This document shows positions 1-5,216 of a DNA stretch of 5,216 nucleotides, piece after piece. A program made the position numbers and the translations under genes. Every line of letters starts with the position of its first letter. The stretch's first letter is position 1. The notes under the pieces were generated by a model. The model made no database searches. It saw only the letters and a program-made list of their open reading frames with translations, and was not told where the DNA came from. Location: positions 189,257-194,472 of the forward strand of contig DJVH01000015.1 of NCBI GenBank assembly GCA_002440825.1, in the 5' to 3' direction. The DNA comes from Bacteriovoracaceae bacterium UBA6261. Lineage in GTDB: Bacteria > Bdellovibrionota > Bacteriovoracia > Bacteriovoracales > Bacteriovoracaceae.

Positions 1-635
1 AGAGAACTTAAGTATTCGACAACGGCTTCCGTTTCTTGTTTGGAGAGTTTCGCAGCAATCGTTCTCATCAGATTTTGCGGGTCATTTTTTCTGGTGCCTT
101 TTTGAAAGGATTGCAAGGATTGAGTCAGATAAATTTTTCCTTGATTGGCCAGCGGAGGAAAAGTTTCTCCAACTCCAACTCCACCCGGGCCATGACAAGA
201 AAAACAGGAAGGAATTTTTTTATTCCATAGTCCGCGTTCTGCAATCCATTTTCCTTCATTCCATTTTTCTATTGAAGATGATTTTTCTGACTTGCTCACC
301 GGCGGCAAACTTGAATAGTAAGCGGTCACACTTTGAATATCTTCATCGCTCAAGGCTTTCGAAATGGGAGTCATGACATCATGAACACGTTGTTTTCCCT
401 GATAGTCCTTAAGTTGTTTTGCCATATAAGTCGCGTTTAGTCCTGACAGCTGGAGAAAACCATATTCCTGCATTCCTGCACCATTTTCAAGGTGACAGGT
501 CAGGCAGGGAAGACCGCCTTTTTGATTTCCTTCCAGGGCAATTTTTTTCCCCATTTCTAAGTCGTTTGCGGAAACATTTTCAATGGTCACTGGGGCCAGA
601 AGGACAAAAGATAAAATGAGTAAAGGGTGATTCAT
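1..635 (-). CDS. Diheme cytochrome c4-like protein, periplasmic (3' end outside window)
   Basis: The reading frame is open from an ATG at 635 down to the left edge, giving 211 residues with no stop seen. An AGGGGA ribosome binding site lies 6 nt upstream (642-647). Residues 1-23 form a Sec signal peptide with a likely cleavage site after Val-Ser-Ala. Two similar cytochrome c domains follow. Domain 1 has CLTCH at 44-48 and a probable Met haem ligand at 88, in an MTPISKALSDEDI context. Domain 2 has CFSCH at 144-148 followed by GPGGVGVG, and a probable Met ligand at 190 before RTIAAKLS. This layout, including the FPPLANQ and NDPQNLMRTIAAKL stretches, is typical of the cytochrome c4/c553 family (about 190-210 residues). 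Such proteins carry electrons in the periplasm, commonly to terminal oxidases. The protein is probably nearly complete, since the C-terminal helix is reached at the edge. It is transcribed divergently from the cytochrome c'-like gene. The family call is firm; the physiological partner is unknown. Confidence 0.92.
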   Translation of the reverse strand, partial: MNHPLLILSFVLLAPVTIENVSANDLEMGKKIALEGNQKGGLPCLTCHLENGAGMQEYGFLQLSGLNATYMAKQLKDYQGKQRVHDVMTPISKALSDEDIQSVTAYYSSLPPVSKSEKSSSIEKWNEGKWIAERGLWNKKIPSCFSCHGPGGVGVGETFPPLANQGKIYLTQSLQSFQKGTRKNDPQNLMRTIAAKLSKQETEAVVEYLSS

Positions 636-641
636 GCTATT

Positions 642-647
642 TCCCCT
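642..647 (-). promoter_or_regulatory. Ribosome binding site of the cytochrome c4-like gene
   Basis: AGGGGA on the minus strand, 6 nt before the ATG at 635. It supports this start, which also gives a proper signal peptide. Confidence 0.75.
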
Positions 648-715
648 GTTGGTCTCAGTTAAGCTTAGCCTTGTCTTTTCGTTGTAAGCAAATAGCTTTT
701 TCTTATGAGATTCGA

Positions 716-729
716 ATGATTTAAATCAC
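716..729. promoter_or_regulatory. Candidate CRP/FNR-family binding site
   Basis: The sequence ATGATTTAAATCAC contains a perfect 12-bp palindrome, TGAT-TTAA-ATCA (717-728). The core TGA-N6-TCA is shared by the FNR (TTGAT-N4-ATCAA) and CRP (TGTGA-N6-TCACA) consensus sequences. The left outer base (A) fits neither family well, while the right outer base (C) is more CRP-like, so the exact regulator cannot be told from sequence. Its place between two respiratory-type cytochrome genes favours an FNR, DNR or NnrR-like protein that senses oxygen or nitric oxide; this is inference. Confidence 0.5.
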
Positions 730-830
730 GCATTCACAACTTTAAGACAAATGTCCTATGAAAAAAATCTTATACAACCCCCCGGTATGATAGCACCCCA
801 TAGCTCATAGTGATAATTCAACGATTAACC

Positions 831-835
831 AGGAG
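831..835 (+). promoter_or_regulatory. Ribosome binding site that fixes the cytochrome c'-like start
   Basis: AGGAG 7 nt before the ATG at 843. It selects this ATG over the in-frame GTG at 810, which would add 11 residues ahead of the signal peptide and place this site inside the coding sequence. Confidence 0.85.
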
Positions 836-842
836 TTATTTT

Positions 843-1262
843 ATGAATAAGATTTTCGTTCTTTTTTCTCTTTTACTTTCATTCAACCTGAGCGCTCAGG
901 AAGGACCGCGTTTAAAAACATTGATGGCAACAATGGGAGGACATGCTCAAGGGATGTTGTACGGAATTCTGTATGAGAATTATGAAATGATAGATAATGC
1001 CGTCGCCTGGGTGAACAACCACGAACAACCAACGGCTGACATGGCCAAGATAAAAGAAGAACTGGGAATCGAAGCTGTGCGATTTAAATATTACGATACG
1101 CTCACTCACAACGCTGCCAATGCGATGGGGAAAGCTGCCAAGAAAAAGGACTTGCGGGAAGTGAGCAAGCAGTATGCAACAATGGTTCAAAGCTGCACAA
1201 AATGTCACGATACTTTTCGCGAACGTTTAAGAGTCGTTCTTCATAGAGATGATAATTTGTAA
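843..1262 (+). CDS. Cytochrome c'/c556-like monohaem protein, periplasmic
   Basis: The protein has 139 residues. Positions 1-18 are a clear signal peptide (Lys3, hydrophobic core 4-16, cleavage probably after Ser-Ala at 17-18), leaving about 121 mature residues, close to the usual 125-130 of cytochromes c'. The body is predicted to be all helical. The only haem site, CTKCH, is near the C-terminus (118-122) and is followed by DTFRER. This is the hallmark of the four-helix cytochrome c'/c556 family (Pfam Cytochrom_C_2): Cys118 and Cys121 bind the haem, His122 is the proximal ligand, and Arg126 fits the conserved basic residue. Met28 or Met31 in the first helix could be the distal ligand, which would make it a low-spin c556. 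Otherwise the haem would be five-coordinate, as in cytochrome c', which binds nitric oxide. The start at 843 is chosen for its AGGAG site and signal peptide. A terminator follows at once, so the gene is probably monocistronic. The family is fairly sure; the role (NO handling or electron transfer) is inferred. Confidence 0.85.
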   Translation: MNKIFVLFSLLLSFNLSAQEGPRLKTLMATMGGHAQGMLYGILYENYEMIDNAVAWVNNHEQPTADMAKIKEELGIEAVRFKYYDTLTHNAANAMGKAAKKKDLREVSKQYATMVQSCTKCHDTFRERLRVVLHRDDNL

Positions 1263-1295
1263 AAAAAAAGCCCGGTAAAACCCGGGCTTTTTTTT
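1261..1295. terminator. Strong symmetric intrinsic terminator
   Basis: AGCCCGG (1269-1275), a 6-nt loop, and CCGGGCT (1282-1288) form a 7-bp GC-rich stem. It is flanked by nine A on the left (1261-1269) and eight T on the right (1288-1295), so it can act on both strands. On the plus strand it overlaps the stop codon of the cytochrome c'-like gene and ends that transcript. On the minus strand it could stop antisense transcription arriving from the right. Confidence 0.92.
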
Positions 1296-1328
1296 ACTTA
1301 AATGGTGTTATGGTCTATAGTCATACTA
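1293..1328 (+). promoter_or_regulatory. Predicted promoter of the MarR unit, possibly leaderless
   Basis: TTTACT (1293-1298; four of six matches to TTGACA) and TATAGT (1316-1321; five of six to TATAAT) are separated by exactly 17 bp. The first transcribed base is then predicted at about 1328, the A of the MarR ATG. There is no Shine-Dalgarno sequence before 1328 or before the alternative in-frame ATG at 1310. The -35 element begins inside the T-tract of the preceding terminator, so the two signals are interleaved. Confidence 0.55.
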
Positions 1329-1329
1329 T
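1317..1329. promoter_or_regulatory. Candidate MarR operator (inverted repeat)
   Basis: ATAGT-CAT-ACTAT is a 13-bp inverted repeat with 5-bp arms. It covers most of the predicted -10 element and the predicted start site of the MarR gene. MarR proteins commonly repress their own promoter by binding such a repeat. The arms are short for a MarR site (usually about 16-20 bp), so this is tentative. Confidence 0.35.
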
Positions 1330-1735
1330 GAGCAAAAAGATCTTAAATACCGCTTTTGAACGTTTTACCCGGATACTTTTCAGTAAAGTTATTGAGCGCC
1401 TTGCTGTCGTTGTCAGTGAAGAGCAGTTAAGCTTTTCTCAAGTGGCGGCCTTGCATATTATCGATAGAGAGAGTCTTGTAAACATTAATGATATCTCGAT
1501 GAAGCTCAACCTTTCAATGTCCGCCACAAGTCGTTTGATAGATGAGCTTGTCAAAAAAGATTTTATTGAAAGAAAAGAAGACCAGCAAAACAGGCGTTCT
1601 AAAACGCTGTCGCTCACATCAGATGGCAAAAAATTTATGGACACTCTAAGCATTGAAAGAGTTAAAATAATTGAGGAATCATCAACTCATGTTAATGAAC
1701 TCAAAAAGAAATTCCAGCTTTCAAAAGAAGAGTAA
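1328..1735 (+). CDS. MarR-family winged-helix transcriptional regulator
   Basis: The protein has 135 residues from the ATG at 1328. An in-frame ATG at 1310 would add six residues, but it lies within the predicted promoter spacer and has no ribosome binding site. N-terminal helices (about 3-48) form the dimer interface. The helix-turn-helix covers about 52-79, with the recognition helix around SMSATSRLIDELVKK. The wing at 81-98 reads ERKEDQQNRRSKTLSLTS and keeps the Asp85 and Arg89/Arg90 of the MarR pattern D-x3-RR. A last long helix (about 100-127) closes the dimer domain. Length and order match MarR repressors, which act as dimers in the cytoplasm and release DNA on binding small ligands. 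There are no cysteines, so the thiol sensing seen in OhrR-type members is not possible. The gene sits in one unit with the membrane protein 6 bp downstream, its most likely target besides itself. The ligand cannot be told. Confidence 0.9.
   Translation: MSKKILNTAFERFTRILFSKVIERLAVVVSEEQLSFSQVAALHIIDRESLVNINDISMKLNLSMSATSRLIDELVKKDFIERKEDQQNRRSKTLSLTSDGKKFMDTLSIERVKIIEESSTHVNELKKKFQLSKEE
1727..1732 (+). promoter_or_regulatory. Ribosome binding site of the small membrane protein gene
   Basis: GAAGAG inside the last codons of the MarR gene, 9 nt before the ATG at 1742. It favours 1742 over the in-frame ATG at 1751 and shows that the two genes are translated from one message. Confidence 0.6.
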
Positions 1736-1741
1736 ACATTT

Positions 1742-2143
1742 ATGAATCCCATGCCAGCAACAATCAAATATCTTTCTTATTTTGCTATTCTCTTCGGAAT
1801 CCTTACGGTTTTTTCGGGAGGACAGAATCTGTTCAATCCGGAAGTCATCAAAACTCAGGGAAATATTATTCCCGTGATCTTGTGGTTTAATTTTTTAGCA
1901 GGTTTTTTATATATCGTGACGGGCATCGGAGTTTTAAAAAGAAAAAGAATCGCCTTAAGGCTTACGTCCATGCTGTCAGCAATGAATATCGTTGCGTTTT
2001 TATATTTACTTAATCACATTTACAGCAATGGACTTTACGAAACAAGAACCGTTTTTGCGATGAGTTTCAGAATGGTTTTCTGGTTCGTCTTTTTCATTTT
2101 TTTAAGCCGTTCTGACTTATACCGTTTTGAATGCAAGTGCTAA
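1742..2143 (+). CDS. Four-helix integral membrane protein of unknown function
   Basis: The protein has 133 residues, and I do not recognise a named family. Four hydrophobic segments are visible at about 7-25, 43-64, 70-92 and 104-122. The KRKR cluster at 66-69 lies in the short loop between helices 2 and 3. By the positive-inside rule this puts the loop and both termini in the cytoplasm. The first outside loop carries SGGQNLFNPE (25-34), and the polar tail ends in Cys-Lys-Cys (131-133). The gene starts 6 bp after the MarR stop with its own GAAGAG site, so it is probably co-transcribed with the regulator and may be controlled by it. Its stop lies 4 bp from the stop of the convergent permease gene. 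Size and layout loosely recall small DoxX-like or other four-helix inner-membrane proteins, but no diagnostic motif supports that. It is a real gene by context and codon pattern; its function is open. Confidence 0.8.
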   Translation: MNPMPATIKYLSYFAILFGILTVFSGGQNLFNPEVIKTQGNIIPVILWFNFLAGFLYIVTGIGVLKRKRIALRLTSMLSAMNIVAFLYLLNHIYSNGLYETRTVFAMSFRMVFWFVFFIFLSRSDLYRFECKC

Positions 2144-2168
2144 GACGCTAAGATAAGTATTCTTGCAT
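2131..2168. repeat. Inverted and tandem repeats at the convergent gene ends
   Basis: ATGCAAG (2131-2137) and CTTGCAT (2162-2168) are perfect 7-bp complements around a 24-nt loop, spanning the ends of both convergent genes. Inside the loop the 8-mers GCTAAGAC and GCTAAGAT (2139-2154) stand in tandem. The structure has no T-tract and a long loop, so it is at best a weak terminator. It is the only structure I see where the exporter operon should end. Confidence 0.4.
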
Positions 2169-3254
2169 CCTTCTGAAACTTAAATAGGCAAACCCAATAC
2201 CTATCCCAAACAAGGCAAGGATATTTTGAACTACAAAAGTAGCAGATGCATCCTTGAGCATGAGACCCCGCAAAATCTCCACATAAAATTTTAAGGGATT
2301 TAGATTGACCACCCACTTCATCAGCGCTGGCATATTGTCGATCGGAAACATTATTCCAGCCAGGAGATTGGCGACAAAGAGAAAAATAAACCCACCAAGC
2401 ATGGCCTGCTGCTGATTTTTGGCAAATGTAGAAATAAAAGTTCCGACATTAACTGTTGAAAAGACAAAAGCAAATACAGAAAGGCCCAGCAAGAAATAAT
2501 TGCCATTCATAGGAACTCTAAAAATCACAATAGCAAAAAACAAAATAGTCATGGCATTTATAATTCCTAGAATGAGAAAAGGAATAGTTTTGCCTAAGAT
2601 AAGTTCAATGCTGCTGATGGGAGTAACTAAAATCATTTCAAGCGTACCCATTTCCTTTTCTCTGGAAAGTGACATGCTCGTCAAAAGAACTGTAATCAGT
2701 CCTACTATCATGGCCATTGTTCCGGGAATTAAAAAATACGCACTCTTCATCTCAGGGTTGTAGAGTGTCCGGACATTTAACATCAAAGGAGGATTTACCT
2801 GACCCATGATTTTGTTTGAAAGAATTGTGTTAATGTATCGCTCTACTGATTGGGCGCGGATTAAATTTGTCCCATCTACGATTAATTGGTACCCCTGATT
2901 TTTTCTTTCACGGTCAACTGTCATTTTTTCTAGTGGAGCAAAGAGAACGGCATCAAGTGCGCCGTTTTTCATTTTGAGAGCGATATCATCTCCAGGTTTT
3001 AACGGCACAATTTTAAACCATCCACTTTTTTCAATGTGGTCTATCACTTGGACAAATTCCGTATCTGAAACAGTGTACTGAAAGCCAATTTTGATATTCT
3101 TAACTTCAGTCGATATCGCAACGGCGAACACAATCATTTGGACGACAGGCAAGACGAAGAGAACAATTCGCATCTTTTTATCTCGAAGAATTTGCGCGAA
3201 TTCTTTTTTTATAAAACCACGAATCGTATAAAAAGATTTATTTAAATTGTTCAT
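2148..3254 (-). CDS. ybhR: ABC-2 type exporter permease, YbhR-like
   Basis: The protein has 368 residues, about the same as E. coli YbhR. One N-terminal membrane helix (about 29-48) follows a cytoplasmic amphipathic stretch with KKEFAQILRDKK. A large periplasmic domain (about 50-172) comes next, including the family-typical LIVDGTN at 124-130 and YNPEMKSAYFLIPG at 165-178. Five more helices follow at about 174-196, 222-245, 253-277, 284-304 and 341-360. The cytoplasmic segment SREKEMGTLEMILVTP (197-212) is the coupling region that contacts the ATPase. FPIDNMP (303-309) is the conserved ABC-2 loop. The protein should form a heterodimeric inner-membrane channel with the permease encoded upstream. 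The start ATG overlaps the stop of that gene (ATGA at 3251-3254), with GGAG 5 nt before it. Relatives export drugs, dyes or cations, usually with a HlyD-like adaptor. The substrate here is unknown. The symbol indicates family resemblance, not proven orthology. Confidence 0.88.
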   Translation of the reverse strand: MNNLNKSFYTIRGFIKKEFAQILRDKKMRIVLFVLPVVQMIVFAVAISTEVKNIKIGFQYTVSDTEFVQVIDHIEKSGWFKIVPLKPGDDIALKMKNGALDAVLFAPLEKMTVDRERKNQGYQLIVDGTNLIRAQSVERYINTILSNKIMGQVNPPLMLNVRTLYNPEMKSAYFLIPGTMAMIVGLITVLLTSMSLSREKEMGTLEMILVTPISSIELILGKTIPFLILGIINAMTILFFAIVIFRVPMNGNYFLLGLSVFAFVFSTVNVGTFISTFAKNQQQAMLGGFIFLFVANLLAGIMFPIDNMPALMKWVVNLNPLKFYVEILRGLMLKDASATFVVQNILALFGIGIGFAYLSFRRMQEYLS

Positions 3255-4369
3255 GAGTTCTCCAGGTTTGGCTTGAAGTTTTTCACGGCCAATAAAACGA
3301 GAACAGAGGAAAGAATGAGAAGTGCCAATGAAGGGACGAGGAGATTTGTTAGATCGGCCCCTTTGAGAAAGATTGAACGGCTAATGAGGATGTACCATCG
3401 TGCGGGCAAAATGGAAGTCAATCCTTGAAAGAAGACGGGCATGTTCTCGATGGGAAAAATAAATCCTGATAATAATAATGAAGGAAGCAATCCAGTTATC
3501 ATTGAGATTTGCATTGCGAGTTGCTGGTTTTTGGCCAGGATGGATATCAGAATCCCCTGAGCCAGGCAGCTGATAAGAAAAATAATGCTTGTAAAAACAA
3601 AAGTGATAATGCTTCCGTTGAAAGGAATTTTAAAAACCATAAAAGCAACAAAAAGAACCAGGAGCAAGGCCAGAATGCCAATGATCAGATAGGGAATCAT
3701 TTTACCAAGAATAATTTCAACCGGTTTTACTGGCGTAGAAAGGAGAAGTTCCATTGAACCGTTTTCCCATTCTTTGGCAACGGTTAAGGCCGTTAAAAGG
3801 ATGGAGATCAGGGCCAGAATAATTGCAGTCAAACCGGGAACAACAAACCACGAGCTCAAGAGTTGCGGATTATAGTAAAACTGTTCATTGACTTGATAAG
3901 TAGCATCAGTTCCAAAATAGTCAGAGTTCACAAAAGTGTTAAACTTAGACAGATAGCCTAGAATGACCCCGGCCGTAGAGTTGTCAGCTCCATCTAAAAG
4001 AATTTGTATTTGCGATTGTTTTTTGGCGAGCACATCTTTTTCAAAGTCTGGAGGAATTTGCAAAAAGGCTTTGGAATTTCCATTTTCGATATCTTTAAAA
4101 GCTTCATTAATACTATTCAATTTGTGATTGATTTTGAAATAGCCGGAATTTTCCAATTTTTTTAATAAGTCTCGTGACGTGGTTGTTTGATTTTGGTCTT
4201 GAAAGCTGATCGGAATATTTTTCACATCGAAATCTATGACAAATCCAAAAACTAAAACGATAAATAATGGAACTACTATGGCAATGGCGAGAGCATACGG
4301 ATCTCTAAGTATGTGGTACCTTTCTTTTTTGGCAACGGAAAGTATTCGAGTGACAATTTCATTGTTCAT
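3251..4369 (-). CDS. ybhS: ABC-2 type exporter permease, YbhS-like
   Basis: The protein has 372 residues, close to E. coli YbhS (377). Its layout is the same as its neighbour's: a cytoplasmic start with KKERYHILRDP (14-24), helix 1 at about 26-46, and a periplasmic domain at about 48-173. That domain contains ILLDGADN (123-130) and YYNPQLLSSWFVVPG (165-179). Five further helices lie at about 175-196, 224-246, 256-277, 285-305 and 345-363. The coupling segment AKEWENGSMELLLSTP (198-213) and the FPIENMP loop (305-311) are clear ABC-2 marks. It is a paralogue of the next permease and presumably its partner in the heterodimer. Its ATG overlaps the ATPase stop (TAATG), with a GAGGGA-type ribosome binding site about 8 nt upstream, so translation of the three genes is coupled. 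The substrate cannot be deduced. The symbol reflects family resemblance and gene order. Confidence 0.88.
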   Translation of the reverse strand: MNNEIVTRILSVAKKERYHILRDPYALAIAIVVPLFIVLVFGFVIDFDVKNIPISFQDQNQTTTSRDLLKKLENSGYFKINHKLNSINEAFKDIENGNSKAFLQIPPDFEKDVLAKKQSQIQILLDGADNSTAGVILGYLSKFNTFVNSDYFGTDATYQVNEQFYYNPQLLSSWFVVPGLTAIILALISILLTALTVAKEWENGSMELLLSTPVKPVEIILGKMIPYLIIGILALLLVLFVAFMVFKIPFNGSIITFVFTSIIFLISCLAQGILISILAKNQQLAMQISMITGLLPSLLLSGFIFPIENMPVFFQGLTSILPARWYILISRSIFLKGADLTNLLVPSLALLILSSVLVLLAVKNFKPNLENS

Positions 4370-5216
4370 TATCTGTCTCCCTCAACAAGTCTGACAAAAA
4401 CATCCTCCAGGCTGGGATCGATCTCCTTTATGAGAAATGAATCAGAATAGTTTTGCTTGAACTCATGATATGAATGAAGATCTTTCAAAATTAAATGATA
4501 GCGGGATCCAAAAGGAAGAAGGCTTAGAATATTTTTATCTTTCTGTAACTTCTCTATAAGAACTTTTGATTTATCCAAAACGGATATTTCAATTAAAGGT
4601 TCGGGGAAAACATTCTTTTTAAGGTTTTTTGGCGTGTCCAGGGCTATCATTTCTCCTGTTCTCATCAAAGCTATACGGTCACAATATTCAGCTTCATCCA
4701 TATAGTGAGTTGTGACAAAAATTGTTTTTCCTTTAGATGAAAGCATTCTGATAAGCTCCCAAAATTTATTTCGATAATAGGGAGTGACACCAGCAGTAGG
4801 TTCATCCAGAAATATAACTTCAGGATCGTGAAGCATTGAAACGACTAGTGAGACCTGTTGCTTTATACCTCCGGGAAGGTCTGCAACTAAAGATTCCATT
4901 GAATGGTCAAATTCAATAAAATCCAGAAGCTCTTTTACCCTGCTTTTGAAATAGGCCCGGTCTAGCTTTCTGAGACTTGAGTTAAAAGATAAATTTTCAT
5001 AGACAGTCAGATCATCATAAAGTGTGAACTTTTGAGACATGTATCCGATTTGACTTTTTAAGGCAGCAACGTTTCCGTAGCTTTCACCATTGACAATGAT
5101 TTCTCCTGAAGATGGTCGCTGAACTCCGCAAAGCACTTTTATAGTCGTTGTTTTTCCGGCACCATTCGCTCCCAGAAAACCAAAGATTTCGCCTTTTTTA
5201 ACATTAAAAGAAATAT
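4369..5216 (-). CDS. ybhF: ABC exporter ATPase, YbhF-like (5' end outside window)
   Basis: The frame stays open to the right edge, giving 281 visible residues; the true start lies outside. The GTG at 5136 is an internal valine codon (IKVLCG) and not a start, because the Walker A motif is encoded upstream of it. Counting from the first full codon: Walker A GANGAGKTT at 15-23, Q-loop Gln61 in GYMSQKF, signature LPGGIKQQ at 113-120, Walker B VIFLDE at 133-138, H-loop His170 in TTHYMDEAEYCDRI. The signature has Pro where most have Ser, and the D-loop reads AGVT, with Thr where Asp is usual. The LP-x-G-x-KQ signature and the MDEAEYCDRI stretch match the second ATPase half of E. coli YbhF, a tandem protein of about 578 residues. 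This could therefore be the second half of a tandem ATPase or a single domain of about 310 residues. It powers export through the two permeases encoded downstream. Confidence 0.92.
   Translation of the reverse strand, partial: ISFNVKKGEIFGFLGANGAGKTTTIKVLCGVQRPSSGEIIVNGESYGNVAALKSQIGYMSQKFTLYDDLTVYENLSFNSSLRKLDRAYFKSRVKELLDFIEFDHSMESLVADLPGGIKQQVSLVVSMLHDPEVIFLDEPTAGVTPYYRNKFWELIRMLSSKGKTIFVTTHYMDEAEYCDRIALMRTGEMIALDTPKNLKKNVFPEPLIEISVLDKSKVLIEKLQKDKNILSLLPFGSRYHLILKDLHSYHEFKQNYSDSFLIKEIDPSLEDVFVRLVEGDR

Larger units (their letters stand above)
636..842. promoter_or_regulatory. Divergent promoter region between two cytochrome genes
   Basis: This 207-bp non-coding stretch must hold the start signals of both divergent cytochrome genes. 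It contains a CRP/FNR-type palindrome at 717-728. Toward the plus-strand gene there are -10-like hexamers TATACA (771-776) and TATGAT (786-791). The first would place the transcription start near 783, about 60 bp from the palindrome centre, which suits class I activation. Toward the minus-strand gene the only candidate I see is a weak TATTTG (689-694). It would place the start near 682, about 40 bp from the palindrome centre, which suits class II activation. No strong -35 element accompanies any of these, consistent with activator-dependent promoters. The hexamer assignments are tentative. Confidence 0.6.

Noticed and set aside
36..619. Two short plus-strand open frames (36-230 and 419-619)
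   Set aside because: They lie antisense to the cytochrome c4-like gene, whose two CxxCH domains show that the minus strand is the coding one.
746..755. GACA-AA-TGTC inverted repeat upstream of the cytochrome c'-like gene
   Set aside because: The arms are only 4 bp and match no known operator I can name. It is likely chance in AT-rich DNA.
786..809. Possible hairpin TATG-AT-AGC with GCT-CATA in the cytochrome c'-like leader
   Set aside because: The stem is short and bulged with few GC pairs, so it is not a credible riboswitch or attenuator.
810..842. GTG at 810 as an upstream start of the cytochrome c'-like gene
   Set aside because: It would place 11 mostly polar or charged residues before the signal peptide and put the AGGAG site inside the gene. 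The ATG at 843 has ideal spacing.
912..1208. Minus-strand open frame of 98 residues
   Set aside because: It is antisense to the cytochrome c'-like gene, with no ribosome binding site or recognisable protein features.
1310..1327. ATG at 1310 as the MarR start
   Set aside because: It has no ribosome binding site and lies between the predicted -35 and -10 elements. The MarR family does not need the extra six residues.
1438..1653. Minus-strand open frame of 71 residues
   Set aside because: It is a shadow of the MarR helix-turn-helix coding region.
2500..3757. Plus-strand open frames at 2500-2763 and 3509-3757
   Set aside because: They are antisense to conserved permease regions, and their composition looks like the complement of membrane-helix codons.
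5134..5136. GTG at 5136 as the start of the ABC ATPase
   Set aside because: The same frame continues upstream to the window edge and encodes Walker A, so this codon is an internal valine.

Overview
The window looks like chromosomal DNA of a Gram-negative bacterium. Both cytochrome genes encode periplasmic c-type cytochromes with Sec signal peptides, and the right half is a YbhFSR-type ABC-2 exporter operon, a Gram-negative arrangement. The DNA is AT-rich, roughly 40% GC by eye. I cannot name the organism. A Bdellovibrio/Bacteriovorax-like lineage would fit, but that is only an impression. Gene density is high, and I see no insertion sequence, CRISPR array, tRNA or rRNA.

Left part (1-1295): two divergent c-type cytochrome genes share a promoter region of about 207 bp (636-842). 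The minus-strand gene (1-635, 3' end outside the window) encodes a diheme cytochrome c4-like protein. The plus-strand gene (843-1262) encodes a small cytochrome c'/c556-like protein with a C-terminal CTKCH haem site. Between them lies a TGAT-TTAA-ATCA palindrome (717-728) of the CRP/FNR type, which suggests shared control by oxygen, nitrogen oxides or another CRP/FNR signal. A strong, symmetric intrinsic terminator (1261-1295) closes this part.

Middle part (1293-2143): a two-gene plus-strand unit holds a MarR-family regulator (1328-1735) and, 6 bp downstream, a four-helix membrane protein of unknown function (1742-2143). The best promoter match (TTTACT-N17-TATAGT) begins inside the T-tract of the preceding terminator. 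It places the transcription start on the A of the MarR ATG, so the mRNA may be leaderless. A 13-bp inverted repeat covers the -10 element and the start, as expected for an autoregulatory operator.

Right part (2148-5216, minus strand): three translationally coupled genes of an ABC-2 exporter, in the order ATPase (5' end outside the window), permease 1 and permease 2. They match E. coli YbhF C-terminal half, YbhS and YbhR in order, size and motifs. The family usually has a HlyD-type periplasmic adaptor gene just upstream, which would lie beyond the right edge. The operon ends 4 bp from the convergent membrane-protein gene with no clear terminator of its own, so antisense read-through into the MarR unit is plausible, perhaps as far as the symmetric terminator at 1261-1295.

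I find no convincing previously undescribed system. The observations most worth checking are the possible leaderless, self-regulated MarR promoter, the CRP/FNR-type site between the cytochromes, the altered ABC signature and D-loop, and the convergent overlap between the two operons.
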